Assembly: GCA_900618425.1 (NCBI GenBank)
Contig: UZAN01039523.1
Span: 83,946-139,994 of the forward strand
Reading direction: 5' to 3'
Source of the DNA: Echinostoma caproni
Taxonomy: Eukaryota > Platyhelminthes > Trematoda > Plagiorchiida > Echinostomatidae
DNA length: 56,049 bases
Position numbers and translations under genes: made by a program. The notes beneath the pieces were generated by a model. That model had not been told where the DNA came from and did no database searches. It saw nothing but the letters and a program-made list of their open reading frames with translations. Shown piece by piece: positions 1 through 12,576 of this stretch (its first letter is position 1; every line of letters begins with the position of its first letter).

Positions 1-420
1 GTTACCAACCTCCGTAGTGCGTGGTCTAGACGGGAGATTGTCAGAGACCTCGGATCCGTGTGCATGTGCATTGTCATGGTGCATCGCGGTCCCTTACTTT
101 CGAGTACTTGGACGACACCAGGCAACAGCATCCAGCGATTTCGGCAGACAGCGCGTCGTTTACCAGCCTTCGGTGATTGTGCTTCGCTGTACGAGCGATA
201 CAGTAGCTACAAGGCTTGCTTTTGTCATGGACACNTCTGAGGCGGCATCCCACCAACCGGCGTCCACTGAGCCATTTGCTGCTTGGTCTCTGTTGCGAAA
301 CTGTACCCAGGTCTCATTACCACTGACTATCTCCCAAACTGCATTGGAACATCCACCATCAAATCTGGCAAGCATGCTGCTGCGCCAATTCAGCTGACCT
401 GCCATCTCCTCCGCACCGAA
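1..420 (-). pseudogene. mariner-family transposase remnant, truncated by window edge
   Basis: On the minus strand one reading frame gives the mariner signature LARFDGG followed by AVWEIVSGNETW, then HHDNAHAH near the left edge. In mariner transposases the D of the G-D-E-x-W block and the D of HHDNA are the first two catalytic aspartates; the third lies beyond position 1. Here the first is changed to N (codon 316-318), while the second is kept (codon 73-75). Both lie in the same frame, 81 codons apart, against about 92 in typical mariners, so roughly ten codons are missing in between, where the text turns non-mariner. In-frame TAA stops occur at 157-159 and 94-96. One ambiguous base is at 235. 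The catalytic change plus stops make it a dead copy. Assignment to mariner is secure; the subfamily is not determined. Confidence 0.88.
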
Positions 421-639
421 CTGATGGGTATTCAGCAAAGATGAGTTTTTTGTTCGCAAAATCAATTTGTGTTCATTTCTCGAGTGTTGATTAGTGACTT
501 TATTTCGCCCGATCTCAGTCCTAATTCGAATTCAGCCATGCAGTACTAGCCGATTCGAATGCACTAAAATAGTTTCTTTCTGCTCAAAGTGAATTTCATT
601 ATATTTATGACCTATAATAATGCTTCACATATGAACAAT

Positions 640-1245
640 AAGTTCGCAAGAGAACTTATTCCATCAAAAGAAGGAGTTTCTCACACGTCAAGATTACACA
701 TCGGGGCAGGAATAAAACATGGTCATCAATCAAAGGCACCATGATTATTGGAACATTCGTCTCAGTAATGACGAACATGTTACCAGAATTGCATGAAGAA
801 AATCCTCTGGAACAGTTATTCTTTTTCAGGAAAACGCTCTGTGTCATATTTTACAAACGTTTGGTAAACTTGTTTGGTAAAAAAGACTGGTTTTCATTAT
901 TTGCTTTCATACTTCAGGAAACATGAATGACTCTAAGGTGCAGTTCAAGCAACTTTTCGATAATAGCCCCGATATCAATGTGATTGAAAATCCGTTTTCT
1001 GTTTTGAAGGGACAGGTCAATGTGTTACCTGTAAATTGGATATTGGAGGCGAAAGTGAGAAACGTGATGGAATACAAAATAGAAAATGACTTCAAAACAA
1101 AATTGGTGGATTCTATCTCGAAGAGACACGACAAAGCCCTAAAGAATAAAGTCAAGCCAATCGGCCATTAGTGTACACAAACTTTACATACTAATTATTA
1201 CTACTGTTAATTTGTTGTATATATAAACTGTTTTATTCTCTTTAG
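640..1245 (+). mobile_element. 5'-truncated Tc1-like transposon (copy 1)
   Basis: This stretch aligns along its length with the Tc1 element on the minus strand at 19.0-20.1 kb, including the non-coding 3' part after the stop (shared GTGTACA-AAACTTTACAT and TTTGTTGTA blocks). It begins within the transposase, just before the block that reads KEGVSHTSRL here and NERVSHPSRL in the other copy, and lacks the DNA-binding half. The second catalytic block (QDNAPCH in copy 2) reads QENALCH in the equivalent frame, a D to E change. There are frameshifts in the first part and about 15 bases missing near 735. The 53-base intron seen in copy 2 is present here at the same site, but its acceptor AG has become AT. 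No terminal inverted repeat was found by eye. A defective copy. Confidence 0.85.
923..1171 (+). pseudogene. C-terminal exon of Tc1-like transposase (copy 1)
   Basis: An open frame of 82 residues corresponds to the last exon of the Tc1 transposase. It carries the block NSPDINVIEN, in which the E is the third catalytic residue of the DDE triad (Tc1 consensus SPDLNPIEN), followed by PFSVLKGQV and a basic C-terminus. Unlike copy 2, this exon has no internal stop or frameshift, so it is the better guide to the C-terminus of the family. The ATG at 923 is fortuitous: in copy 2 the corresponding residues are joined to upstream coding sequence by splicing. It cannot make a transposase alone, because the N-terminal two thirds are missing or shifted. 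Confidence 0.82.
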
Positions 1246-2560
1246 TTTGCTATTAACTCATCATAGTCATGGGAGTACCCGATACATTCTGAACCATTCC
1301 ATTTGCTGAGTATAAAACAATCACAAAAGCCATTGCTATTAAGAATCAGGAGGTCTTGTTTATTACTTGGATAAAGCGTTACTTCAATATAAATGCTATT
1401 GCCTACACGAACCCTTAAGTTTTTCACAAGGACCCGTTGCTCCAGCTTCGATAAGATCTGCATGTTTCCCATCATTGACGCGCGGACTTTTAGGTTATTA
1501 CGCCAGGAGTATGTAAGTCTTTGGTTGTTTGTAGGTTTTTTCAACCGCCACGGAGTTTCATCGACGTCTTACTCCGATTCCGTCAGATATCGCCTTCAGC
1601 AATGACCTCCTGACGACGGAAATCTCTTGTTTATGTGACAAATTTTGCTTGTGTTTACGTCGGAACATCTGCAGAATTCAGGGACTGAGGCAAAGAATTA
1701 GTGGGCCTCTCTTATACGGTGCCTACTTTCTGCACTCGTTTTCCAAAGCTCTTGCGTATTTCATCCATTTTGGGTATGATAACATTACAAAACCCTATTC
1801 AACAAGCCACACATCTCAAAGTTGAAGTTCAACGTTAAATTTTCAGATTCTTGGGATATATCTTTACCCTTCTTGACAGGAGATTTTACGTGAGCGTTAG
1901 GTCAATGGGCTGAGGGTAAAGATATTCGTTTATTGGTAAATTCACTTAGCAACGCATGTAAAATATATATGATGATCAGAATATTAGTATTGAAGAAATT
2001 TTACTGACACGAAATCAGACTTATATCTTTCAAAGTTGTGCTTGATTTAGCTGTTAGCCAAAAGTTAAACAACAATGCATTTGAGAATTCTATTTGTTTT
2101 TTTGTTTCCGTTGTTCCACAGCGGGTGAAAGGCGTGATTCCATTAAGAATCTCATACGTGTATTTTTGAAAGGGGGAGTTCATACAGTGATGCAGAGATA
2201 ATACGCTTATTGCAAGTGAATTCCCACAATGTCCTCATCTAGAGTGATCCTTAAGAAAGCTCACATACTCCAAGCAAAACATTGACTCTGCAACCGACTC
2301 GTGCCACCACCTAATCGTTATTTAAAAGTGATTTTAGCACGTACTGTTATACTTTAGTAAACAAGACTAATAATTATTTCTTTCTGAGAACACTGAGCAT
2401 TCGGTTATTGCATAATCCTGAAGCTGACATTCCGCGTTCGTGGTTTTCTCTGTTAAACTTAAAACATAACTGATCTTTTTAAACTTGAACCGCGTACATA
2501 CTAAATATAAGATTCCTCCACCAATGGAAAAGCTTAAAAACAACTGTGTAATTTTTATTT
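1246..2560. other. AT-rich interval, nothing recognised
   Basis: Only short frames occur here, the longest being 100 codons on the minus strand at 1242-1544, without a recognisable domain, signal peptide or splice context. No repeat family seen elsewhere in the window was noticed. It is best treated as intergenic or intronic. Confidence 0.5.
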
Positions 2561-2564
2561 GCAG

Positions 2565-2752
2565 ATGGACTCTGCAATTCCATTTGGCTGACGTTTTTCA
2601 CAATTCGTGTTTTCTCGAAGAGAGTAAAGAACTTTTGCAATATTTGAACATTACTGAATGCTTTTGGCTCTACAAACTGTTTGCGGTGTATGAATTAGCC
2701 TCCAAACTTGCGAAGGGGTTCCCAAGAACCCGTGGCATCCGATCGTGGGCAG
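2565..2752 (+). other. Candidate internal exon of an unidentified gene
   Basis: A 188-base stretch is open in one frame and bounded by an acceptor-like sequence (ATTTTTATTTGCAG, ending at 2564) and a good donor (GGGCAG|GTGCGT). It would encode about 62 residues with a mixed, protein-like composition, including EESKELLQYL and ending RTRGIRSWA. No family is recognised. The donor leaves one base of a codon, which does not match the frame of the next candidate (2876-3052), so the two are not simply consecutive exons in these frames. An open frame of this length is not rare in such DNA, so chance is a real alternative. Confidence 0.2.
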
Positions 2753-2875
2753 GTGCGTCCAAATTTTCCAATTCGAAAAAAATGACTACTAGACTGCTGC
2801 AGCCGCCTGGATCAAATGCACGTTAGAATATACCGCTACAGGCAAAACCTTGCGGTTAGTTTTCCCTGTTCGCAG

Positions 2876-3052
2876 GTGGGCAGATCCCATTATTCTTCTC
2901 CTCCAGTTAAACAGTTTCACTCTAATAGGAAACCTTTGTGGCCTATACGCGTTCAGGCTATTTTCATCGAACTTTGCCAGTGTAGGCTGTGCAATTGATG
3001 AGACATTCTATGAAACGTACGCAAGTGCGCGCATATTTGTGCAACTATGCGG
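2876..3052 (+). other. Candidate internal exon encoding a hydrophobic segment
   Basis: The stretch follows a pyrimidine-rich acceptor-like run (TTTTCCCTGTTCGCAG) and ends at a possible donor (TGCGG|GTAGGG). One frame is open throughout and starts with a strongly hydrophobic run (PIILLLQLNSFTLIGNLCG) that could be a membrane segment, followed by a more polar part with several aromatic residues. No family is recognised. The length (177 bases) is typical of flatworm internal exons, but the evidence is only splice-like borders plus an open frame. Confidence 0.22.
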
Positions 3053-4150
3053 GTAGGGCCAGAGGAGACAATGATATCAACTGTGCCCTTCAGGCAAATT
3101 ATCTCTGTCTGATTTTATTTCTAATATTTTAGAGATAAAATAAAATATACTATGAATATATTCAAGTGAGATAAATAGTTTGAATAAATGAGGTATTTTA
3201 GAAGAAATGTCAAAATTAGGATTATTTGGATTGTCCGAATAACTCAAGTAACTTTGTGATCAGTAAGTAATAATTTGAAAAGTACTAAATTATATGTTAT
3301 GAAACGGAATACCACAAGTTTCACGTAAATCACGTGTGTGCTAATCGGTTGAACAAAAAAAGACTTTTTCCTTATCCAAACGTGTAAAAAGGGCTGCTGG
3401 AGAGTGTGCTGTATAACGGCTTCAGGGAAGAATGATAATGTTGGATGGTTGTTATTTTTTCACCGTTTGAGCGCAGTGAATAGTCTCTCATTTCGAAGCA
3501 TAAATCGCTTTATGCGCAGGTATACCAAATGTAAATCATCGTATGTATAGCCGTACCTTTTATTGGGTTTAAGATTCGCATGCATCCGAATTAATGTCCT
3601 ATGTATTAGGTCAAAACGTTTTGCATGCAATCACTCAATACTCGTCGTTATTTGTGGGCAAGCACATACGTTAGACATACGGCTATGACAAATGTTGCTG
3701 ATTAAGTGTTGACTTAGAATGATCTTTCATAGAATAGATTCTTATTCCTAAAAAAACAAATTAAAATTGCCACATTAATCGAAATTTGATATAATTCAAT
3801 ATAACATCGAATTTCAAAAAGGCGAAGTGATCAAGGAAAAGACTATCTTGGCTTTCACTGAACTGAGCAATGGGGGCGGTTTTGGTGATATTGGATTACA
3901 AAACTTCCAAGGCGAGATGACGGTGACGCATAAGTTTACAACAATCGGTTGTCGCTGTTACGAATTACTTCAATCAATATGTACTGAAACGTGGGAACAA
4001 CAACATGACTTGGAAGATCATTCGGTGGATTCCGGGGTGTTCTGCGTAAGATCTACCTTAGATGTCGGCTTACATGTAAACTCGTGGGATATCTATGCAT
4101 CTGTAACATTGATTGTTCATTCAAATGTGGGACGGTCACTAATGTCGGCG
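3053..4150. other. AT-rich interval with one unrecognised frame
   Basis: Mostly low-complexity AT-rich DNA. A 108-codon plus-strand frame at 3827-4153 opens from a GTG and has no recognisable domain; it ends directly before the tRNA-like repeat at 4155. It is probably a chance frame. Confidence 0.4.
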
Positions 4151-4154
4151 TGAG

Positions 4155-4235
4155 GATTTCGTAGCTCAGTTGGAAAAGCCTGAGCTGAAAAAAGGTTAAT
4201 TGATGAACATGTTTGTTCGAACTCCATTGAACCTA
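4155..4235 (+). repeat. tRNA-like sequence, SINE head or tRNA pseudogene
   Basis: The segment contains TAGCTCAGTTGG (4162-4173), a match to the internal Pol III A box at the position expected about eight bases into a tRNA. About 50 bases later comes TGTTCGAACTC, a degenerate B box. The spacing fits a tRNA-derived promoter. The acceptor ends do not pair well and no clear cloverleaf forms, so it is not a functional tRNA. A SINE head or an old tRNA pseudogene are the two explanations; no second copy with the same flanks was found in the window. Confidence 0.55.
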
Positions 4236-7200
4236 TTGTTTACCTTTCAAATAGAAAATAACTTTCATAAAGTGCCAAACAACATGTTCTGACGAATGGT
4301 CAAAATTCGATGAAATCAACAATATTCTTTTTATAAAAAGGTGGTAGTTTGTAAGAATTTCTGACTAAATCACGAATGTGAACCCCACCTTTTCTTTTCA
4401 AAAAAATTTGCTCCATCGATATTGCCCAAGAAGATATGTTTCCTTCTTTTTTTCAAAAAAGCTAGCATTAAACTTATTTTTAATTTCCAAAAACTAACAT
4501 CACCAGGTTGAGAATAAAATGCTAAATCTATGTAATATTTAACCAATGCGGTTTTGTTACAAGCATTTAATAGTCATAACAATCAGCTGTTTCAATTCTT
4601 CTGTATATTTTAAATGAGTTGTACAATCTCTATTGTTGATGCATGATTTATTTCTAAGCAGAGTCCCTAGTTCTGACGTTTCTTTTCATTAACTTTCGTT
4701 CAGCTGTCTACTTGAAGTCACTGGGACTTTTCCAAGGAGGTTCTTGATTAGCACCTTCGTTGACCCACATGAAAAAAAATCTTCCTGAGTGGTGAGTGAC
4801 CACAGCGAGATCATTTGGACCAATGTCTTTGTATGCTAGTCATAACTGATTAGATCAATACGCCACAGTTTTCTCCCCGGAGTTTTCAAACGATAACTGT
4901 TCGTATCCCTTCATCACTTTTCCAACTGATTACCGTGACAATTGTATCATTATTAGAAAAAAACCATGTTGTGTTTTCCAATAAATTGAAAGAATAAACA
5001 ATAAACAATAAAGTAGCGAATTCATTGAATTTGTTCGTCTAACAAAAACCACATTCCGAATGTGATTCGCTTTTGATTCGTTGATTTCAAATTGCTCCTT
5101 CCAGAAATGTTGAATGACTTGATGCGTTACTTTATCGGTGGAATATAATATGTCTTGTTGGTATTCTGTTATTGCTGACTTAGTTAAGGTGAGCTTCATT
5201 ACTCTCCTGGCAGTATAATCCAGATCGGAAGCAGGTCTTTCGACACCAAATAAAAAGCACCTCAACAAGTGATTAAGCTTAGTGTTGAGAAGTTACGTGA
5301 AAAAAGTATTGAGCGAATTGTGCCAATGTCACATTTTATTGTTTCTGAGAGATAAAAAGTAAATGAAGTAAATAAATAAAGGAAAGTACCTCATGAAAAT
5401 CCCAAAGAGACGAAAGCAGGATATTTAATTGAATGATCTCTGACTTGTATCGATTGCCATGATTAGGTGCAAGACAACAAAAGGCTTTTTTCTCGGGTAA
5501 TGAAATTCATCCCACTATTCCAATACAGCAAGCCGTCAAATCAAATGTAGCACAAAACATTGCATGAACAGCTTTGTCGTAGAAAATATGCAAACTTTTC
5601 ATTTTCGCGTTAGCCACAATATCCGCTTTAGCATGAATTTTACTCCAAGTAAAAATAACCAATCTACTTTTACTCTTACAATGTGCAAGAATCTGTGCCA
5701 ATTTTATTGGTTCAAGATTATTATCCTAGCTTGCATAATATCCAGTTCTTTCCTATCTTGCCAAACATACTGATTGATCAATTGACACAAAACAGAGGAA
5801 CAATTAAACTATTTGGAATAATTATCAACTAATTTCGAGCTTCGCTAAATAGCCTGTTATGTCGGATAAAGTAGCAGTCGTTGAAGCAACATGACAATCT
5901 AATTGCATCAATATTTCTGTTTTTCGATTGTTACTTTTATTATAAATGTTCATTCCTGGTTTATCAACAATACGCAGCTATATTGCCCCCTTACAGGGCC
6001 CTAGAATTAGAACCTGTTGCGCGATACTTAGGAATCCTTCAACTCTGAATAGCCTTCTTTTCGTCAGGTACATACCTCGGATAAAACTTCAACCCAAGAC
6101 ATATATTGAAACATGCCTTTAAAATCTAATCAGTTTTGCATAATGGTTCTTTGAAACTGCTCTATTCCACTGGCCCATTTGCATCGTGTCCCGTCAAATG
6201 AATGAAAAGGTTTATCGCACAGCTGTTCATCATGATGTTCTATTGTAAGATTTGTCGTGCTTTTGAAAGTGGCGGATCCTTTGTTATTCAAAACCACAAA
6301 TGTGCTCTAACTATTCAATGTGAGTAACCTATTTGGTTTTTGTGAAACTCAAAAAGCCGTTATCTTGGATGAAAGTTTTAGCCATGACGTGTGAACATGA
6401 GTGTGAGAGCAATGGATGCTTTAAATCCAATAGGTGAAAAATGCAGCCATGTATAAAGTTTGTAAGCCGTAAGCTGTAAGCATAGGAAGAACCGTAGAAT
6501 TTACTATGTTTAGTTTGATGAAATATGTGGTTATCTGAAGAATTTTGTTTGAGTAACTTTCTCTGCCGGCGATCACATTGCCCTCGACCTTTGCTTGTTT
6601 GCTTAGATCGTGAATTTTCCATCTTCGCGTTAAGAGTTTATTGTCATCTTTATTGGTCAAACTAGTCCAAATATTCCTGATGTCATTGCATTTGATCCTG
6701 GTAATTCATGTTTCCTGCCCACTAAGCCTACGTTGCTGAACTTACCTCATACCAAAGTAGTCATTTATTGTCTAATCAACACCAGTAAAGATTCCATTTA
6801 CTTCGAGAAGCACTCCGGTTTGGTTATTCCGTGCATTTGATAAAAGTCATATAAAAACATTTTTCCACAACCATTTGTAACACTCGATAAGCAGACATCA
6901 ATGTACGCTACCGATGAACCTGTCCAAGGTATACAACAAAATAAGAGGGGTAATAATTTTTCGCCACTGCCATCACTTTTGTCATTCAAAGCCATTGGTT
7001 TAGTTCTATGGCGAAACCATAAAATGAATTGGCCACTTGGGTGGCGTGCATTGGCGCATGCGGTTGAACGTTTATACATTGTTAAGAATAGACAACATCC
7101 ACTTATGCACCCAACCTAAGTGGAAATTGGTAAATCTCTCGTAGGGATTACATTTTATTCCAACACTTTTGACTTGAAATAATCGTATAATCCATTCCAT

Positions 7201-10200
7201 TTTATGATTTCTTCTCAAACTGCTTTAGGAAAAGCATGAAGAAAAAAACCGGTTATCAGAAAAATTGCTTCTTATTTGTGGTTTTCGCCACTTGAGATCA
7301 AATGAAGTTTTCATCGTGTATCGTTTCTTATTCCCAAAGGAGCAATGGATTAAATGGCATTAGTGCCACACAGTTGCTTACGGTGCTATACCATTTGAAC
7401 ACTTCATTCTCATCATTTTTTACTCATGTCCCAATTGAACACGGAAGCAAACTGATGTCAGCTGAGAGGTTCCGTTCCCGATTCTCACGGATTGGTGTAT
7501 TTTCTCGGCGCCGATGACTCACCTGTGTTGCTAGCTGCTTGTAACTGATGTGTTTGCCGGATGTCTAGACAAATTATGCCAATGCTACGTACAGTGCAAT
7601 GCCGTCAAATAGACAGTTCGACCGGACACCAAAACATTTTACCTAACGAGAGTAATGACGTAGGCTTTTCTAACAATTATTTTGTTGAAATAGTGCAAAA
7701 CACGGCGCCGCCCTTACAGTCACTTTGAATGCCTGACAGATAGAAAACATCGTTTGATTACAATGACGATTGAATTGTTTTATATATAGAATATCATCTT
7801 ATTCGAATACTCTACCATAGTTGGACGCTTCAGTAGCATGTGAAAGAGCATCTTTCAAATCTACCCCTATGATTGGTAAATTCAACCAGTGAAATTACAA
7901 CGTGATAAAATCTAATTCATCGAATATTCAATGGTGTTTTCAACATACATGATAAGAATCAACTGTGTATGACGTCCAACAAAACTGAGTACATTTCATC
8001 GACACGAATACATATACAAATGAATTATTTGTATGTGTTTCAAATTTGATGAACATATTTCCAGAGCAATCAAGACCGAAAAGTTAGAACAACAACAAAC
8101 TATACTCATGCAACAGTTTTTACGGATGCGTGCCTATTCATTCCAACAGTCCTGAATGATTAGTACAAAAACTGTTTGTTGCTATATTTCGATGTTTATC
8201 CTTTAGATTTGTGAGCTCTGCTCCGGGATGTGGTACTTTGGCATTTCGAGTTGGTCCGATCGACTAAACTTGGCATGGTGTTAAAACAAAACAATCTACA
8301 AATATTACGTTCAATCAGATTTCAATCCACATTCAACATCCATGCACCTTGCAGTGCAAGATCGAACACTTTCGTTTTTAAAATTAGTTTTTCGTGTACT
8401 ACTACATGTACTGCGTAAATGATTCTTGTCTTATAAACAAAATCCGGACGAGGATTCAATAAGCAAAACGAATTCTCTCGTATCTGTTCTCACACCTACT
8501 TCAAAATTGACATTTTACAAGCAGTTGTAGAAAATAGAAAACCATGGATTACGCTCAGCCAATCGACGAAGCTTTGAATGAACTACACACTTGATGTTCA
8601 TTAACCCGTAAGTACAGATTACACGTTACTGTTGTCCTTCATTTACTAGCTACAGAATCTCAATATGATTTTCCTCATTGATTTCACTCGATTCATCTAA
8701 AAATAAAGTACTTAGTTCAAACAATGCATTGTTGCAGGATGGTCGCCTATTGCGTAGTTTATGACAAAAAATAATTTTCTTTAGACCGTATGGTAAAATA
8801 ACAGATGCATTTGTTTGGGCGCCGGGTTTCATAAGCTAAAACGGTTCCACCAACCAGGCTTCACACCTTCTGTTACCACGGATTCCCCACAGCGAACCAC
8901 ATTTTTTATCTAAAATTAGATGCCTGTCACTTAGAAGGGTCTCCTTACATTGTCAGACGCAATTATTCGTCCCGCTTTAGGTGAACTCACTGAACTGACA
9001 CAAATCATCTTGGATACTAGTTGCCATATGCCAAATGTTTTGAACCATCATTTGTTCCAAATCGCAAATATTTAAGCCCAACCAAACAGAGATTTACTTT
9101 GTCCAGTAAGCTGCAAGCTGAAGTTACACGTCTTTAGTTTTCTTTTGGTGTAAAATTCTGTGAAGTGGTACCAAATCCGTTGGAGTGTATTTTAAAAATA
9201 GGGTTAGCCTATGCGTGGACCAAGCAGTGATAGCTTTGAAGTGAACAAAATCAAACAGCACACTGACTGACGGGTTTTGGACGGCGAATTTCAAGCAGCT
9301 CGATTTCTCAAACCAAAAGGCTACGCATATTGCTTAGTGCAGTCCCAAGAAGTGGTGCCTGTCATTGCGACAACAGGGACACTTCGATACTTAGTTTGGT
9401 TGAATGTTTGAAAAATTCCGTTTAAATTACGCCTATGTTGGGTACCATGATTTTTGGTGTATACCATAAACGTTGTTTAAACATACTTCGTTCAGTTGAC
9501 AGTACCAATACAGTTATTCTCTTGAACAACAATCTGCACTTATTACGAAGGACGTACGTTGAAAACAAAGCAGACCAGGAGTGAATAATTGGAGGCGTTT
9601 TATGGCTAAGCTGCGACAATGAATCAGAGTTCTAGTCAACATAATGATATATATATATAAAGATATGCAATTATGGAGAAAAAAATAAGTAGTACACAAC
9701 AAATCTACGAATTATTTAATTTACTCCATATTCTTTTATAAAATGCACTGAAACACATAAAAAAGATTAGATGATGGCTGCGATTTAATACGAAGCAGCA
9801 AAACAAAGCCTTTCTACATGTTTAGAACACATCACCTTGCGCCGGTCTTGAATACGAAAGGAAGGCTCTTCGTGCAATCAGGGATTGTAAGACTGTAGCT
9901 TACACATCAATAAATTGAATGAAATTATTCCTATTTATATTTTCGGTGCAAAATTCGAATACGTCGTGACGCAACTTTGGCATCCATCTGTTTGTCTGCT
10001 TGCTCTTGAGATATGATTTATTCCTACTTCTCTGTGAATTGACAACATTGGAGAAATTAATGTTGTTATTTTATTTGTGATGAGATTTCATCATTTTCTT
10101 AGTCTGAATAATTTGATGCAATCCGCGTTGTGTTGGAATCAACTCAAGTCAATTTGCAGGGATTTTAATAAAACATTACAATCAAATTAGTGTTCAGCCA

Positions 10201-12040
10201 GCAGAAACTGAATACAACTTACCGTTTGCATGCAGATAATTCAAAATATTTCTCTTTCTAACCAATGGAGTCCTCATGAGAGCAACTTGAATTAACCTCC
10301 GTCTTCTCCGTGCCAATACAGTTTTAGTACCACGCCTTGAGACATAATTTCAGATGCTTAACTTAATTGGGTCGCCAACTTTTCTTCAGGATTTATTTAT
10401 TTCCTTCTATTCAGTACAACTTCAATGTATTTCATCGTGATTGTGCCACTGAGACTCTTAATGAAACAATAAAGCCAAAAGAATGCTTAAAACAGATGTT
10501 GCTTTGTTCGATGGCATTCAGAAAAATGTTTGTCAAGGGTTTTATTTTGTGCTTTTTTTTGTTTTAGCTTCAGTGGCGCAGCACGTCCGACGTACCTTGT
10601 GTGGAAAAGTTCAACCAGATGAGATTATCATTGAGCTGACTCAAAGTGTTTCAGTTTAGGTCAAAACGTTGGCAGACTACCTAGTCCCTGTCACAATCCT
10701 CAGAATGCAACCCACTGTTCCTTCAGCTTTCACTCAGATGCAAAAAAGCACTTGTTTTATTCATTATTTGGAAAACATGCTCATTTTACTTAATTTCAAC
10801 AAAGGACTTTCCTTACAAAACTTAATTCATACCTACACTTGGAAATGCTATGTTCAACTTAAGTCATAGTCACACCATGTCAACTGAAACCTGAAAATTA
10901 ATTTATTGGATTATTCCTAGGTGGATTAAAGATGCTGAAAAAGAGCAGACTTTTGTGGTATAATCACTTCAGCGAAACCGTTAAAAACCCCGTTTTGAGT
11001 ATGAGAACACTAGTAAACTCTCGTTTTGTGTAACAATAATATATATCTTAGGAATGGAGCGCCTCAGATGATATTTTTAAACANTTAAACACTTAAATAA
11101 TCAGTATCACTTGATTCAATAACCGGTTGTCTATTCAAGGGAAAATGAGTAAGATTGAAAAACGCTCTTGTTGATCATGTGAAAATGCTTACCTTTTATG
11201 AAATAAAGTAGTGCCATGAAAACACTAGAAACAAGTAAATTCTTGTTGCACAAAAACGATACAACGAAACCGTCAGTAGCAAACGTTCATCAAAACAGCA
11301 CACGAAACTCGAAGTCTTGAATCACCAGCATGTCGGGAACCGTGTCATTGCTCACCCGACTAGCTCGACTTAATCAACTGCTGAGTCGTCCAAGCAAATG
11401 TCCATGTCCATGCCTAGGCCTAGACTAGCAGTTTGTCCATGGTTGCTGTTTGAGGCGATATGCAACATTGCGTACGTAATCACTGCAAAACGTTTGAGTG
11501 CTGTTCCCTTGACAGCCTGGAAATGCTTCTCAAATAAAGGCTTTTTCTTGATGCTAACTTGTCACACCTATAATTGTAATTTGTTTATATGCCTATTCTT
11601 TCCCATAATTTCTTCACGCATACTCAAATCGCGTTTATTTCTCGTGTATTCGTGGTCTTGTTTGTATCATCTTTAATATTATCGTTTAACACGTTGAAAA
11701 TGTATTTGCATCATTTCCGCAAGACAGCTCCCCAAAGATAACATGGAATAATTCTATTTTTTATTCCTTCATCGGGGACCACACATGAACCAACCGCATT
11801 TCAAGAATGACCCGTCGACTTGTGCTACAGTATATCCATGAAATTTACATGGAATGAAGTATATATCAGCGATTGGAACCACACTGTGGACAGTCAGTTC
11901 CAAATTTACGTTAAATGATCTCCATTGATAATGATGTTTGTCAGACAGAGTGACCTACCAGTTGGCTCCTAATTACATTTGGAAAACAACCGCGATTCCC
12001 ACAAGTCTGAATTGTTTCATGTTTATCGATTAATCTAATC
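4236..12040. other. Long AT-rich interval without recognised genes
   Basis: Nearly 8 kb contain only short frames (under 115 codons) with no domain motifs and no recognisable transposon protein. A short (TA)n run lies at 9646-9660. A slightly GC-richer patch at about 11280-11470 holds small overlapping frames, none recognised. The interval may be intronic or intergenic. Confidence 0.5.
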
Positions 12041-12045
12041 CATTT

Positions 12046-12576
12046 CTAGTATAAGACCCCGTGTTTCAACATACACCTTTTTAGATAGAATGGTAAAGAA
12101 TGCATTCTTTTTAACATTATTCTGCATAAACAGGAATATAAAGTATGAATTTTTTCCTGCACTATATAAGACAGCAAATGTGAGTGATAATAACAATTCG
12201 ACAAGTTGTTTTTCTCCAATGGGTAGAACGAAATTTCAAAGGTTTGCCAACCCAAGCAGGCTTTGACTGGCAATAAACAAGACATAAACAGTTCAATCGA
12301 AACAAGCAAAACGAACCAGTTGGAGAGCGAAAACAATCGCCAGTGGTAACAAAAATAACGGAAAGATGAATAGCTAACGAGAAAACGGATTTGTGTTGGA
12401 CTATGCAACCTCTCGTTCAAGTTTCCTCTCTCGCTCGTTTTGAAAGTCGCGCGTTCACGGTCATGTGCAATAGTGACTCGATCGAATGCCACGTGTACGA
12501 GTGGGAGAGATATGTGTGCGCGCCCGCGTTTGTCCGTGTGCGTATCTGTGTCAACAACACACGTGCATCCATTCAA
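12046..12576 (-). other. Unidentified 176-codon open frame with GC-rich 5' end
   Basis: This is the longest open frame in the window that is not part of a transposable element. Its first 60 or so codons lie in a GC-rich patch (about 12390-12560) and are rich in charged residues; the rest is AT-rich and dominated by hydrophobic, Cys, Tyr and Leu residues with a possible membrane stretch. The abrupt change in base composition within the frame suggests that it is not one coding unit. The GC-rich patch could be a first exon or promoter region, or the frame may be chance. No family is recognised. Confidence 0.2.

Noticed and set aside
4155..4235. Functional tRNA gene
   Set aside because: A box is good, but the B box is degenerate and the acceptor ends do not pair; a SINE head or pseudogene fits better.
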